Shown: positions 12,138 through 23,919 of the stretch, piece by piece
How positions within the stretch are numbered: position 1 is the stretch's first letter
Layout: every line of letters starts with the position of its first letter
Assembly (NCBI GenBank): GCA_028023455.1
Contig: JAQFVV010000204.1
Coordinates: forward strand, 763,501-827,500
DNA: 64,000 bases
Direction: 5' to 3'
Source of the DNA: Epiperipatus broadwayi
Lineage: Eukaryota > Onychophora > Udeonychophora > Euonychophora > Peripatidae
Position numbers and translations under genes: made by a program
The notes under the pieces: generated by a model
What the model saw: only the letters and a program-made list of their open reading frames with translations
Databases searched by the model: none
What the model was told of the DNA's origin: nothing

Positions 12138-14969
12138 ATCCTGACAGATATTTTAAATGCTGGTTCTGGTTAAGCATTTATCACAAAGCTTGTTGAGGAA
12201 TTGACAATCCTTATTGATTATATCTTACAAGCTTAAGAGAGTTGGGTCATGTGATATATGACTTTTATTTTGACTATTTATTATTTATACTTTCTTTTTT
12301 TTTTTAAATGAATAAAGAAAATTCACAATTTTTATATTAAAATTAATAATAAATGTTTCTTCTTTCAATATTATTGTTGTCATAGTAACATATTCCAATG
12401 CTGCCCAGTTAATATATTCACTATTAAAATCAAAGAAAAAAAATTGCAATTGAGATTTCACTACATATTGAAATTTATTTCAAATTTTAGTTGGCACAAT
12501 ATGCACACATTATATACAGTGAAAGTTTAAAAATTTTATACAAAGTTTAGCATAAAACATATTTTATAATTTCTGTCATACAAATCAAATTTATATAAAT
12601 TTAAAAAAAATAATAATACTGATTTATATATTGCATATTATAAAATAATTAATTTAATAAACAATAATTTTTAATTAAAGTCTTTAACAGACTTTCACCC
12701 TACTGTCATTATCAAAAACTTTCAATAAAAGCAGAATTGGAGAAAAAAGGCTAAAGGCTGGATCCATATACATTAGATATAAGAATGATTATTAAATATG
12801 ATGGTTGACTGTGAATGGACAAAAATGTTGGCTCAATGAAAACTGGTTATTGTTTGTAATACAAACCATATTTATAATCTTTCTGGGATTATTTTCTTAT
12901 TATTTCTTTTCTTTATCTTATTACCTTTAGTCTTCATAATTCAAACAAATGAATTAGAATGTCTTAAAAAAGACAAATAATCTATAAAATGCATTCCTGT
13001 TAAACCAGCATCATCAGTTTGCCTTGATCATTATACTTTTTCAAATAACTTGATTATCATTCATTATCTATTCATTGTATTTTTTCACAAGTTTACAAGT
13101 TTTTTTGTGAAATCTACCCTGTTATCAATAAAAGGCTTAATGATATCAAAAATTGTTTTGCTTAGTGATTTTTTTAAATACTTTAATATACATGTTAGTA
13201 AAGGGGGTAAGCGTTGTAAATTTCAGTAGCTAGTCTGTTGTTAATTAGTTTATGCAAAACATATGGATACATCCACATTTAAAATAACACTTTTGTATAG
13301 AGTGTGGTTGAAATTAAAGGTGTCATAATCTACAATAAGATAATACCAAAGAATAATGTATAAGTGCAGATTACTGGATATATCAAAGACTAGTATAATC
13401 CAAGATTAAAATGGTAGTTCAATAAAAATAGGTATTTCCCAAATATATTGCATTTATTCCACAGAAATAATAAATTTCAACTGATATTAACAATCAAATT
13501 ACTCATTTAGATTTTTACATTTGTCATATTACTGTAGCATAGAATTTTCTTATGGGAGGATGTTGTGAATACAAGTAAATCTATTCTTGATTGCCCTAAA
13601 ATATCAGAATTGTTATTATTGATTTAATTTTTTTAAAAATGCAAAATTATTTTCATGGCAAAATAACAAAAATAATATAATCATTTATTAAAAGCATAAG
13701 TTTAATGGCTGACATAAATGTATGACTGATTGATTAATTAAAACTGTGAAAAGCATGAAACCATTCACTAATGATGGTTTATAATTTTTTTAATATATTA
13801 AAATTAAGATATAATCTGAGAAATGTTATATAATAATAGATCAATGGATGATATACTTAATATGTTAATGTGATATTTCACAAATATGAAGAAAATATGT
13901 TTATTATTTTTGAACAATAATATAAATATTCAGATGACTTTTTAAAATAATATATTCATTCAAATAATTTACTTAAAATTGAGCAGAATACTGCAATTAG
14001 AAAAGTAGAGATTACCTTCTGAAGAGATACTTAGAAAAATAATAAGGTAGTGCATGTGTTAACTTGAAGACTATCAGAATTTTGTAGAATTAATATAGGC
14101 TTACAAAATTGTGCCTACTAATCTTTTATTGTTTCATTTTATAAAAAAAGAAGATAGAAAAAAGTGCAATCAATATCATTGTTGTCTTCTACTGCACATG
14201 TAGAATTAGTAATTATGTTCAGTAGTTAATCTATAACAAAAACAAAAATAAGAATAATCTTATACCTATTTTAAAAACTTACCTAATTCTTATTTATATG
14301 GCTAGTTCTTGATGCAGTTCGAATGATCAAAAGATTAGTCTTGATTTAGCAAAATAATTCTATCTCAGATAAAATCAAGATAAGTTAGATAGATAAAATC
14401 AAATATTAAAACCAAATATAAAATTCAAATTAATGATTAATAATGAATTGTACTTTCAAAAATAAATGTCACAATTAAACAATCTACAAATATCCCAGAT
14501 AAAAATCCAAGTTGTTTGTAATGAATCAAAGATGATCCAAGTTGATTGTCATAGATAAAAATCCTAATTACACTTCATATGCAAAAAATATTGTATACTG
14601 AAAAAATAATAGCTGTGTTATAGAACTAGATATGATAAATTTAAAAATTACCCATAAGCTTGATTGTCAAAATAAAATTTCAAATAAATTTCTGAAAATA
14701 AAGAAACCAACTGTAGTAATAGAATGTGTATTAATATCTTATGATACAACATGCAGTATCAAAGGAAAAGAATCCATTTTCTTGGCAATCAAGTCATAGC
14801 CTTTCATCTTTTAAGCTACATACAATTGTTATAGGATTGAACTACTCAAAGTATCAATGTGAGGAGATATATGAGTAAAATTATTAAAATAAGTGATGTA
14901 TATCTGTATGCAATCATTATGGTTTATATTTATATGTAACAAAAATGTAATCAAATTATAAATATAATG

Positions 14970-15090
14970 ATGAATGGCTGTGGTTTAGCACAGTTCCATA
15001 AAGATGACTTGAGAAGGAAAAATATATGGATTACAATTCAAATCTGTTACTTTCTGGGCTCAATCATCATATGACACTTCAAACAGCAAG
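14970..15090 (+). repeat. Possible tRNA-headed SINE remnant
   Basis: TGGCTGTGGTTTAGCACAG (14,975-14,993) resembles a pol III A box. About 40 bases later ACAATTCAAATCT (15,033-15,045) resembles a B box. A TATGACAC string follows, as it does in the SINEs at 53.5 and 62.9 kb. Divergence is high, so this is a tentative call. Confidence 0.3.
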
Positions 15091-15404
15091 TCATTCAATA
15101 ATTGATGGATAGATTGAGAATGCAAATATTAAACTAACTTTAATAGTAATATACATATGCAACGTATTCTAAAGCTGAATGTCAAAAAGAAGAAATTGTA
15201 CAAGTAAATCTTATTTTATACTTCATACATACACAATTCTTTTTAGTTAAATATAATGCTAAGTAGATGAAGATGCAAGCTGTCAACTAACTTAAAATTA
15301 ATTTACAGTCCAATCATATTTATAGTTATTGTATTATAGAAGAAATAAAAAAAACCATTATTAATACATATATAATAAGTGAGTAATTGTGATTCAGAAT
15401 AAAA

Positions 15405-15500
15405 TTCACGTGGCAAGATAGTGTTATGATCACATCCCGAGTTCAAGTCTAGCAGAATAAAACTTGATTTTTCAGCTTCAAATTATGATATTAATTGGAC
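15405..15500 (+). repeat. tRNA-headed SINE remnant
   Basis: TGGCAAGATAGTG (15,411-15,423) fits a tRNA A box, and GAGTTCAAGTCT (15,439-15,450) fits a B box. Spacing is shortened compared with a tRNA. The downstream AGCAGAATAAAACTTG resembles the body after the B box in the copy at 54.8 kb. No acceptor-stem pairing or complete cloverleaf is seen, so it is a SINE relic and not a tRNA gene. Confidence 0.4.
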
Positions 15501-15715
15501 ATAATTAATTCAATTAACCGTATTTTTTTTTCATTAAAGGAATACTTTTATCTAGAAGTTAGAACAAGAATAAAATACTGCTCAAATCCTTATCGAAATT
15601 ATTAAAACGTTTTGAGAAATACCCCCCACCCCCACTCATTATGGGGAGCTGATGTAGAGATCTTTTTTCTAAACTGGGCTAACTTTAGGCTGTTTAATTT
15701 TTTTATCTTTTATAT

Positions 15716-15976
15716 TCATGCATGTATATACAAGGTCTTTCCGAAGTCACTTTCAACAAGCAACTTATTATAAGTTTTTATTATATCTTTTATTTGATTT
15801 TCCAATTGATATGCTAAGGCTAAAAAAATAACAAAATTGTACTTCTTATACATTCTTACGTACGAGTCAGTACAATTTTCTACAATAATCAGTTTAATGT
15901 CAAAGTTTCTGACAAGCATCCAATTGATTATACAATGATTGGTAGATTGTTTAATCATTTTAAAATCAGGAAGCAT
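15716..15976 (-). CDS. Unrecognised 86-codon open frame
   Basis: An ATG-initiated frame with mixed composition and no identifiable domain. Length is only modestly above chance for this base composition. No splice context, neighbour or repeat copy supports it. It may be a fragment of an unrecognised element. Confidence 0.12.
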   Translation of the reverse strand: MLPDFKMIKQSTNHCIINWMLVRNFDIKLIIVENCTDSYVRMYKKYNFVIFLALAYQLENQIKDIIKTYNKLLVESDFGKTLYIHA

Positions 15977-16324
15977 TCATTATTGCAAAATAGTTTTCGT
16001 CGAATTTATTATCTAATGTAAAAACGTCTAGAAAGTTGTCACAAAAAAACAAATATTTCATGGACTTTTATTAGATGCATTTTTTTTGCTTCAAAAGTAT
16101 TGTGTCAATAAAGTATTTAAAAACTTGACAACCAATTTAAACTTTTCATTTAAACTTATATAAGAAATTGTCTACATTGTATATATGACTATTGTGAGAT
16201 TTTAACGTTTATGCGTCATCAAATTTAAACACACTTATATAAATTTATGTGTGAATGTTTGTGAAAGAGGGGGTGAGATACAAAAGAGTTTTTTATTTAT
16301 TAATTTAAAGAATATCCTTTAATT

Positions 16325-16400
16325 CCTTTTTGAGATTCAAAGAAATCGAGCAGGGCAAATTTCTAATCTCCTCTGCATAAGTTCTTGTCACATTTAAATT
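16325..16400 (+). repeat. Short fragment of SINE-like family X
   Basis: GAGATTCAAAGAAATCGAGC, followed by a GGGCAAATT-CTAAT-CTCCT pattern, resembles the middle of the copies at 3.9 kb and 48.8 kb. The right part of the family is not found here. Divergent; moderate support. Confidence 0.35.
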
Positions 16401-17520
16401 AATAAAGATCAATTGTATTTATCTGCAAGTGGGATAAGTTAACTGATTTTTATCTCTAAATATAAAATCAAAAAGTCACTATGATTTTTTTTTTTAAATT
16501 TTAATAGTTTTTTATTTAGATAACGGTTAGACTTTTTTCAGGGTAGTATGACTGAACGTCGATGTGTGTGAATAGTGAGTGACTCTTTATTATATTTACA
16601 ATTATAATAGTAAATATATATATATACTTTTACTCCATTTAGTGATGGACTTTTATGTGAGGATTCATCATTGCGATCATTTTCAATTTGTATCCACTAT
16701 TTTGATTTATAATCAATTATCCACTACAAAAATTTTTACAAAAAATATTTAAGAATTTAAAAAAAAAAAAAAATAGTGGTTATTTTGTAAGATTGATGAT
16801 GACATAGGACAGTGACTTCATTAAAATTACATCGACCGAAAAAAGAATGGGGTCATCATTGTTAAAAAAATATATAATATTTTATTTTAACTGTAGAATT
16901 AAAATATAATAATATATTTTATCTTATCCGATTTTCATTCAATGACTAGTTAGATAATCAGTCTTCATTTATGACATATCCAAAGTAAAATACATTTTCA
17001 TCATTAATGATTACAAAAGCAAAAAAAAAAATATCAAATTTTATTCACTATACTGATTAATCAAAAATATATTCATCCCATCAATATTATGGGTTATAAT
17101 AGGTATAAACATTATTTTGCTTGCAACAAAAAATTTATTAATCATAATTCTAAGATGTGGTCATAAATAATTGTAAATTATTTTAAGACAAAAAAGGAGA
17201 AAAAATGATTATATGTATTATGCTTCAACATTACATGACTAAAGTTTATTAAGCATAAGTTTAAATTATTATATATTGTTCAGTGATTAATCAATAATTT
17301 TATAATTTATTTTTGATAATGGTAACTTTTATTATAAACACCAGATATACCTGGCCTTGTAAAGGCCATTGTTTTTTTCCTTGTTGTTTTAACAATGTTT
17401 TTTAAGATTTAATGTAAATTAAACAAAAAACTTTAAAATATTAAAATTGTACACAATCTGAAAGACAGTCATTTTGACTTCAATTATAAGTTGACCAAAA
17501 ATAAATGAAAATTTTGTATT

Positions 17521-17834
17521 ATAGCATCTTTTTTTACCTCATTAAATATCACATTTCTAACATGAATTTATATACTGTAATCACATTTTCTTCATGATTT
17601 GAATACTATACCTCTATAGTTAAAATCACATGTACTGACCTTTTTTCTGAATGTTTTTATTAATGGTGGAATTATTTTGAATTACTTCCTTCATATATAT
17701 GTAATAATATATTAACCCAAACTAAATGTAAATATGGGTCCTATAACATCTATTTTTTTCCCTCACTAAATATTAAATTTCATACATGAATTTATGTACT
17801 GTAAATTACATTTTCTTCACAATTGAAATACTAA
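17521..17834 (+). repeat. Diverged tandem direct repeat, about 220-bp spacing
   Basis: About 90 bases from 17,521 recur from 17,742. Both contain ACATGAATTTAT-TACTGTAA, then ACATTTTCTTCA, then GAA-TACTA. The copies agree at roughly four of five positions. A hairpin-like GGCCTTGTAAAGGCC lies upstream near 17,353. No coding sense is evident; the 76-codon frame at 17,786-18,016 runs through one copy. Confidence 0.6.
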
Positions 17835-18185
17835 ACCATTTTATAAATATAGTTTTTGTCAATTTGACACATGATATTAAACAAATAATCATACATTCCC
17901 CAATTAGACAACTTTATATTCCATCCACCATGAACAATGAGTCTATAACCACTAAAATATATATCTATTCATTGATTCAGTATGAACCATATGCAGGCAT
18001 TTCCAAGGCTGAGTAAATTTAACCATGTTTTTAGCTATTTTGGCAGTTGATTATCTGTTTAATGAGACTATATGCTTTTCTTCATCATTTGTTCTATGTC
18101 TTGGGTCAGGTGAGCCAAACCTTCATGTGGACAACTTCTGGATGATCTTAATGAACTAATTTGAATACCTGCTTTGATTTAAGTG

Positions 18186-18533
18186 GGTCTTTAACTTTCT
18201 GAAAGGCAATATTCTGTTATTCAGACCAGGTCCAAAATTGTTTTGTTTTTTTTCAATAATTTATATAATGGTAATAACAGATAAGAATTTTCTTTTAAAA
18301 AGCTCTTGAAGAAGTTTAGTAAGTCTAAAAATGCTTGCAGTTCTATTTCTAAGTCAGAATTTTTACTTAGAAATAGAACTGCAAGCATTTTTAGACTTAC
18401 TAAACTTCTTCAAGAGCTTTTTAAAAGAAAATTCTTATCTGTTATTACCATTATATAAATTATTGAAAAAAAAAAAAACAATTTTGGACCTGGTCTGAAT
18501 AACAGAATATTGCCTTTCAGAAAGTTAAAGACC
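18186..18533. repeat. Nearly perfect palindrome: 169-bp arms, 10-bp loop
   Basis: The left arm (18,186-18,354) is the reverse complement of the right arm (18,365-18,533). The single mismatch found by eye is a G inside the long T tract of the left arm. The loop is the 10 bases at 18,355-18,364. The right arm is the end of the gypsy protease region that continues to its right, so the left arm is an inverted copy of that DNA. Similarity ends abruptly at both outer edges. It could be a true inverted duplication made by template switching, or an assembly or fold-back read artefact. Confidence 0.95.
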
Positions 18534-19680
18534 AATTCCCAAAGAAAGGAACCATTTTTTCCTAATAATGGACTAAAATATTTACAGACAATAAACAATG
18601 GTAAAAAATTAATCTTAGAATTTAATTTCACAAGTACAGTAACTTTTCCATGCATATCTATCTTATTTCCATTTCCATTTAGAGTAAAAACGTCAATTTT
18701 CATGACATCTTCTTTCTACATTTATTACTAATTTTTATCCAGACTTTATTAAATGATAATGACAGTCCCATTCCACTATTAACATCCATGGTAACTTTTT
18801 GCTCAATAATCATTCATGTTCTTTAATTTTTTTATACTACTTTTACTTTTTACTCTCCATTCACTAGATTTACTGTACAGCATTAATTTTGTTCTAACAT
18901 TTCTGATTTTATTGAGACTGATAGCAACTATCCTATTGTTTTACAAATATTGCATTTATTACTTGCAAATTTGCAGTTTCTCTTTATGTGGCCATCTGTC
19001 CCACAACATTAACATGTTAAAAACATTTTTGATCTCCTGTAGTTTGGCCTACCAGTATCTGTTTTCTTTATTCCTACTGGTTATTTATATTTTGTTTAGA
19101 GAGTAGAAATTCTGAAATGTTATCTACTATAGTTTCTCATGCAACATGTTTTTCTATGGTGCATTTATAATTAAGTTACTGTTCACTTAATAATCCTTTT
19201 CTAAAATTATAATTCCATATAACAATTGCTCTAATAAACTATCATTTAGCTCTAGGCCATAATCACAATCCTTTGCTAATGTCCTCAGGGTTATATCATA
19301 ATCCTGATATTTTTCGTAAGTTATTTTCTTTCTATTCCTTAAACTCAATTGTGTCACTCATTTCATTATTGCAGTTATGAAATAAACATTTAGTCCTTCT
19401 ATTTCTGACATAAAACTTTTTGACAGTCCTGGCATCACAGAATTGATGTTCTAGTTGCAATATATTTTTCTCTGTGAACCATGTAAGTGTAGACACTTTA
19501 TTTTATCATCATCAATCTTATTATGGCATATATCTTTCAATATGATCCATATAACATTTCTACAATGCAGCATTATCCATATCAAATTCAGGAATGTTAG
19601 TGGTGCCATTTTCTTTGTTTTATCAATCTACATATTAATTTATATTACTGAAGTCTTTCTCCTATAATCCTAATTAGACT
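18365..19680 (-). pseudogene. Ty3/gypsy retrotransposon remnant: Gag, zinc knuckles, protease
   Basis: Read on the minus strand from about 19,680 downwards. A Gag capsid block at about 19,370-19,200 reads FRNRKKITYEKYQDYDITLR then LAKDCDYGLELNDSLLEQLL, the F-R-Q-gE-y-LR-LA-C-L-d-L-G pattern of Ty3/gypsy Gag. At 19,008-18,940 are two knuckle-like motifs, CCGTDGHIKRNC and CNICKTIG; the first cysteine spacing is damaged. The protease starts near 18,797 with VTMDVNSGMGLSLS, where an active enzyme has DTGA, so the catalytic aspartate has become asparagine. It continues as HGKVTVLV, LPLFIVCKYFSPLLGKN, the strand and flap-to-end pattern of these proteases. RT, RNase H and integrase are absent because the element stops in the palindrome at 18,365. 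Stops and frameshifts occur throughout. No LTR was identified. Confidence 0.75.
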
Positions 19681-19863
19681 TGAGCAAATCTTGCATTTGA
19701 CTATTCTACTATGAATTTAGGTATTCGTCTATGTCCTGTGGTTATTTGAATCAGGCAACTTTATTGGATTTTAAGTAAATCTAAGAACAAGTTTGTTATA
19801 ACAAAATAAATTTACTTAATATCATTAATAAATAAGAAATGAATAACTAGTAGAAAAATAAGG

Positions 19864-19885
19864 AGAGATTTTAATAAAAATCTCT
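19864..19885. repeat. Perfect 9-bp hairpin
   Basis: AGAGATTTT and AAAATCTCT are separated by AATA. It lies upstream of the gypsy Gag remnant (minus orientation), where a leader or LTR would be expected. No terminator context can be shown. Confidence 0.6.
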
Positions 19886-19957
19886 ACAGGCTATAAATAA
19901 ACTTGCAATGCATATTAATTGAAGAAAATCTTTAATGTTTTCATTTGAGAATAACTG

Positions 19958-19960
<3 letters not shown>

Positions 19961-20051
<91 letters not shown>
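19961..20051. repeat. (TA)45 microsatellite
   Basis: An uninterrupted TA run of about 91 bases that abuts the 3' end of the minus-strand PLE at about 20,090. Confidence 0.97.
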
Positions 20052-20054
<3 letters not shown>

Positions 20055-20089
20055 TTAAATAATATAAAAACTCTGACAGATAATGAAAA

Positions 20090-21427
20090 TTATTCTTTAT
20101 GTATAAATCACGATAAATAGAGCAGCCAAAAATTCAAAAAATATTAATCACAATGAACAATTTTCTAAGTGCTTTCAGTAAAATATTCCAGAATCACATT
20201 GGAATGGAACAGTTAATATTCCAGTGCATGCTCAGTAGAATTCTAGTGTGCATGCTGATGGATAACATTTTTAGACCTTGCACTAAACCAAGCCATTTTC
20301 AACTTCTTCTTTCTATCATTTGATTCATCGCACACAATAGTAATATTTTGAGAATAGAACTCATGTCCACAACTATTTTTTGTGATTATAAAAGACAGAA
20401 TTAACCTCTAAATCACTTTTGGACTTTTTATACTGATAAACATGCTGTTGTGATCATGTTAAAACATTTGCCTTTATCTTCCCATAATAAATAGCATTAC
20501 AACCTATTTTTTTGCAGACAATGAAATAAACCACTTCATATCTGTTCATTTCTTCCACACCATCCTTTGAATTATTTTTTAGTCTATTTAAACACAAAGG
20601 TGAACAGAAACTTATATTATAATCTTTATCAATTATATTTTTCAATTTCTTACACAGAAGTAATGAAAACCACTATTTGACCATTTTATTATTTACATCC
20701 ACTTTATGTTTAGACTTCACATTGTTATAAAACAAACTCAACTGTCCGTGTAATATAAGTTTTTTGTATTCCACACCTATCATGTCATCAATATAGTCCT
20801 CAATATTCCGTTTGCTATCTGCTTCAAATTTACAAAGATGCAAATTTTGATACAAAGAACACTTCAATTCAGCCATTTTATAAATCAAAGGAACATTCGT
20901 TGATGGATGTATAAAACCTCTTACATTTAATGATTTAACAAGCATTTTATACCCAAACATATTACAGAATTTATATATATTTACATCTAAATACTTTGAG
21001 ACACCATCACATTCAAACTTAATAGTCCATGACCAACCAGAATTCTCATTTAATACATTAAACATATTCAGTAACACATCTTTTGATCCATACACAAAAA
21101 CATCATCCAAATATCTTCTATACACTAAATCATTACTTCTTATAAATGGCTCAACAATATATTTTTCCATTTCCAAAACATACAAACTGCACACACTACT
21201 CACTGCCATCCCCATTGGCCAACCATTCTTCATTTGATAAAAATCATTTCCATATCCTGAAGTAATAATACCATTAATCTATTCCAACACTACCATAATA
21301 AACCTGGCTTTACAAAAGTCCACATTATAATCTAACAAAAGTTTTTTTTTTTTTTAATTACACTTATTAATTTATTATGGGCCACCAATCCATATAAATC
21401 ACATACATCCAACATGTTTTTTTTATA
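20090..21427 (-). pseudogene. 5'-truncated Penelope-like element: RT core plus GIY-YIG nuclease
   Basis: Penelope-like elements encode a reverse transcriptase followed by a GIY-YIG endonuclease. On the minus strand the copy starts at about 21,427 with LDVCDLYG (the RT block written S-DV-LY in PLEs). It passes an A run and reaches MKNGWPMGMAVSSVCSLYVL (motif B) and YRRYLDDVFVYG (21,130-21,090), with the catalytic YLDD intact. A 186-codon open frame covers 21,233-20,673. The next frame (20,645-20,454) contains YEVVYFIVCKKIGCNAIYYG, the first GIY-YIG strand. After a frameshift, GHEFYSQNITIVCDESNDRK and KMAWFSARSKN finish the nuclease; the plus copy has glutamate (KEAWF) where this copy has methionine. 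The 3' end lies next to the TA array. Roughly 1.25 kb matches the plus copy in inverted orientation. Confidence 0.85.
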
Positions 21428-21439
21428 TTCTTTATTTAT

Positions 21440-23915
21440 TATTTAAAGTATAATTATGGATTATCAACTTCAATATGATTGGAGGTATGTAAAGGCCTTG
21501 AAGTTATGTAAAGAGATTTTTAAAATTGGAGAGCAGTTAAAGTTTTTAAAGAACTGCATGAAATTTGAAGTTTTTCTGAACTGTTATTTTGTTGTTAACC
21601 TGTCTATTCACAGAAGAAAAGAAGCCATAGGTTTAAGGAGGTTTATGTTATTAAAGTTTATTATAAAAGATTGTAAAAACAGTTATATTTAAATACTGCA
21701 AAAAGAAGAAGAATTTAAAATTTTTATTTGATACCGGATGATATAGTTTGTATGTGTAATGGTTTACAAATGTTTTACAGCATAAATTTGAGAATAAATT
21801 TAACTTTTTAGCAACGAAACAAAATAAAATAATTATAATGAAGTAGAAGATAAATTTGTGAATTTATCAAATGTGAATTTGTCAGTAGAATTTAAATCTT
21901 TATTGGAATGTGGTCCTAGATTTGTTGATGGTGGTTCAAAGGATCTGAATATAAAGATTATTGCAAATATTGAAACAGCTTATGAGTTTTCAGCAAAGAA
22001 GAAAGAAGTGATTAAGCAAATTGCTCCATTGTTAAAGGATCATTATTATTTTGCAGAGGATAAGAATTGGGATAAAATGAATAATAAGTTCAGATTGCTG
22101 TTGCAGGAGAAAAACGTTATTTGTGTGAAGAAAGAGAAAGGTAATTGATTTGTATTAATGGATGAACATGAATATAATATGAAAATTTCTCATCAAACTG
22201 TTAAGTTAAATTTTGAAAAAGTGGAGAATTATAAGTTAAAAGTGTGTAAGGACAAGTTTGTTTTAATGTTTTGCATCCATATGTTGGTAAAATATTTAGG
22301 AAAGATGAATCTTTGGGGATTTATCCATCAGCTGTGATTGTTCCATGTTTATTTGCAAATGTTAATGTTCATAAAGAGAATGCTATGTTAAGATTAATGA
22401 TGGATTTTTGGAGTTATTATTATCAGAAAGCATGCCAATTGGTTGCAAAATGGTTACAAGAGTTGATTGGTTTTGGCAAATATACAATTAAATCTACATT
22501 TGAATTTGTTCAAATTTTGGAGTCAGCTAAGGTGGTAAACGATTATTATATAGCATCATTGGATGTATGTGAGTTATATGAATTGGTGGACGATAATAAA
22601 TTGATAAGTATAATTAAAAACTTTTGTTAGATTATAATGTGGACTTCTGTAAAGTCAGGTTTATTATGGAAATATTTGAATGGATTAATGGTGATATTAC
22701 TGCAAGATATGGAAATGATTTTTATCAAATGAAGAATGGTTGGCTGATGGGTTTGGCAGTAAGTGGTATTGTATGCAGTTTTATGTTTTGGCAATGGAAA
22801 ATATATTGTTGCACCATATATAAGGAGTAATAATTTAGTGTATAGATAATATGTGTATGATGTTTTTGTGTATGGATCAAAAGATGTGATAATCAATATG
22901 TTTAATGTGTTAAACGAGAATTCTGGTTTGTCATGGACTATTGAGTTTGAATGTGATGCTGTCTTAAAGTATTTAGATGTAAATACACATATAAATTCTG
23001 CAATATGCTTCAGTATTAAATGATTGTTAAACCATTAAATGTAAGAGGTTTTATACATCCATCATCAAATGTTCTTTTGAATTATAAAATGGCTGGATTC
23101 AAATGTTTTTTTATCGTAATTTGCATTTTTGTAAATTTGAAGCAGATAGAAAAAGGAATATTGAAGATTATATTGATGACTTGATAGGTATGGGATACAA
23201 AAAAATAATATTACACAGACAGTTGAGTTTGTTTTATAACAATGTGAAATCTAAGCATAAAGTGGATGTAACTAATAAAATAGTCAAAAAGTGGTTTTCT
23301 TTACCCTATGTGACATCTATAAGTAAAAAATTGAAAAATATAATTGGTAAAGATTATGATATAAGTTTCCATTCATTTTTGTATTTAAATAGACTAATAA
23401 ATAATTCAAAGGATGGTGTGGAAGAAATGAAGAGATATGAAGTGGTTTATTCCATTGCCTGCAAATAAATTGGTTGTAATGCTATTTATTACTAAAGCAA
23501 ATGTTGAAACGTGATTACAACAGCATATTTATCAGTATAAAAAGTCTAAAAGTGATTTATAGGTTAATTCTGTTTTTTTTAGTCACAAAAATAGTTGTTG
23601 ACATGAGTTTTAAAACAGATAAAATGTTTATTGTCATGAATTTTATCCCGAAAATATTACTATTGTGTGCAATGAATCAAATGATAGAAAGAGGAAGTCA
23701 AAAGAGGCTTGGTTTATTGCAAGGTCTAAAAATGTTATCAATCAGCATAATACTAGTGTTCCACTAAGCATGCACTGGAATATTAACCGTTCAGTTCCAA
23801 TATGTTGCACTGATTCTGGTATACTATACTGAAAGTGCTTGGCAAATTTTTCATTGTGATTAATATTTTTTGAATTTTTGGATGCTCTGTTTATCACGAT
23901 TTATACGTGAAGAAT
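21440..23915 (+). pseudogene. Near full-length Penelope-like element, broken
   Basis: The translation runs across several frames. 21,456-21,692 contains LKLCKEIFKIGEQLKFLKNC, like the N-terminal region of PLE proteins. 21,858-22,148 has NLSNVNLSVEFKSLLECGPR and ENVICVKKEKGN, matching the conserved LS-E-LL-GP-F and KGN blocks before the RT palm. At about 22,545-22,590 is SLDVCELYELV, at 22,690-22,770 INGDITARYGNDFYQMKNGW then LMGLAVSG. The YxDD block near 22,845 is damaged (a stop precedes VYDVFVYG). 23,103-23,468 holds the RT C-terminal and connector, ending VVYSIACK, where a stop precedes IGCNAIYY of the GIY-YIG domain. Downstream HEF-YPENITIVCNESNDRK and KSKEAWFIARSKNVINQHN complete the nuclease, with the probable catalytic E kept. 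Ends just after GCTCTGTTTATCACGATTTA, the same 3' sequence as the minus copy. Confidence 0.85.
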
Positions 23916-23919
23916 AATA

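Larger units (their letters stand above)
10140..14960. other. AT-rich DNA without recognised genes
   Basis: No coding similarity or RNA gene is visible. It includes an AAT array and a 12-base G run listed separately. Around 14.4-14.7 kb there are short loosely repeated motifs (CCAAGTTGTTTGTAAT and CCAAGTTGATTGTCAT, about 30 bases apart) that hint at another decayed tandem repeat. Confidence 0.45.

Noticed and set aside
18510-18731. 73-codon plus-strand open frame
   Set aside because: It is antisense to the gypsy protease remnant.
20160-20250. Hammerhead motif at the 3' end of the 20-24 kb PLE pair
   Set aside because: CTGAAAG-CACTT strings are present in both copies but no CGAAAC half or consistent stem II could be found.
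22627-22896. 89-codon minus-strand open frame
   Set aside because: It is antisense to the RT region of the plus-strand Penelope-like element.
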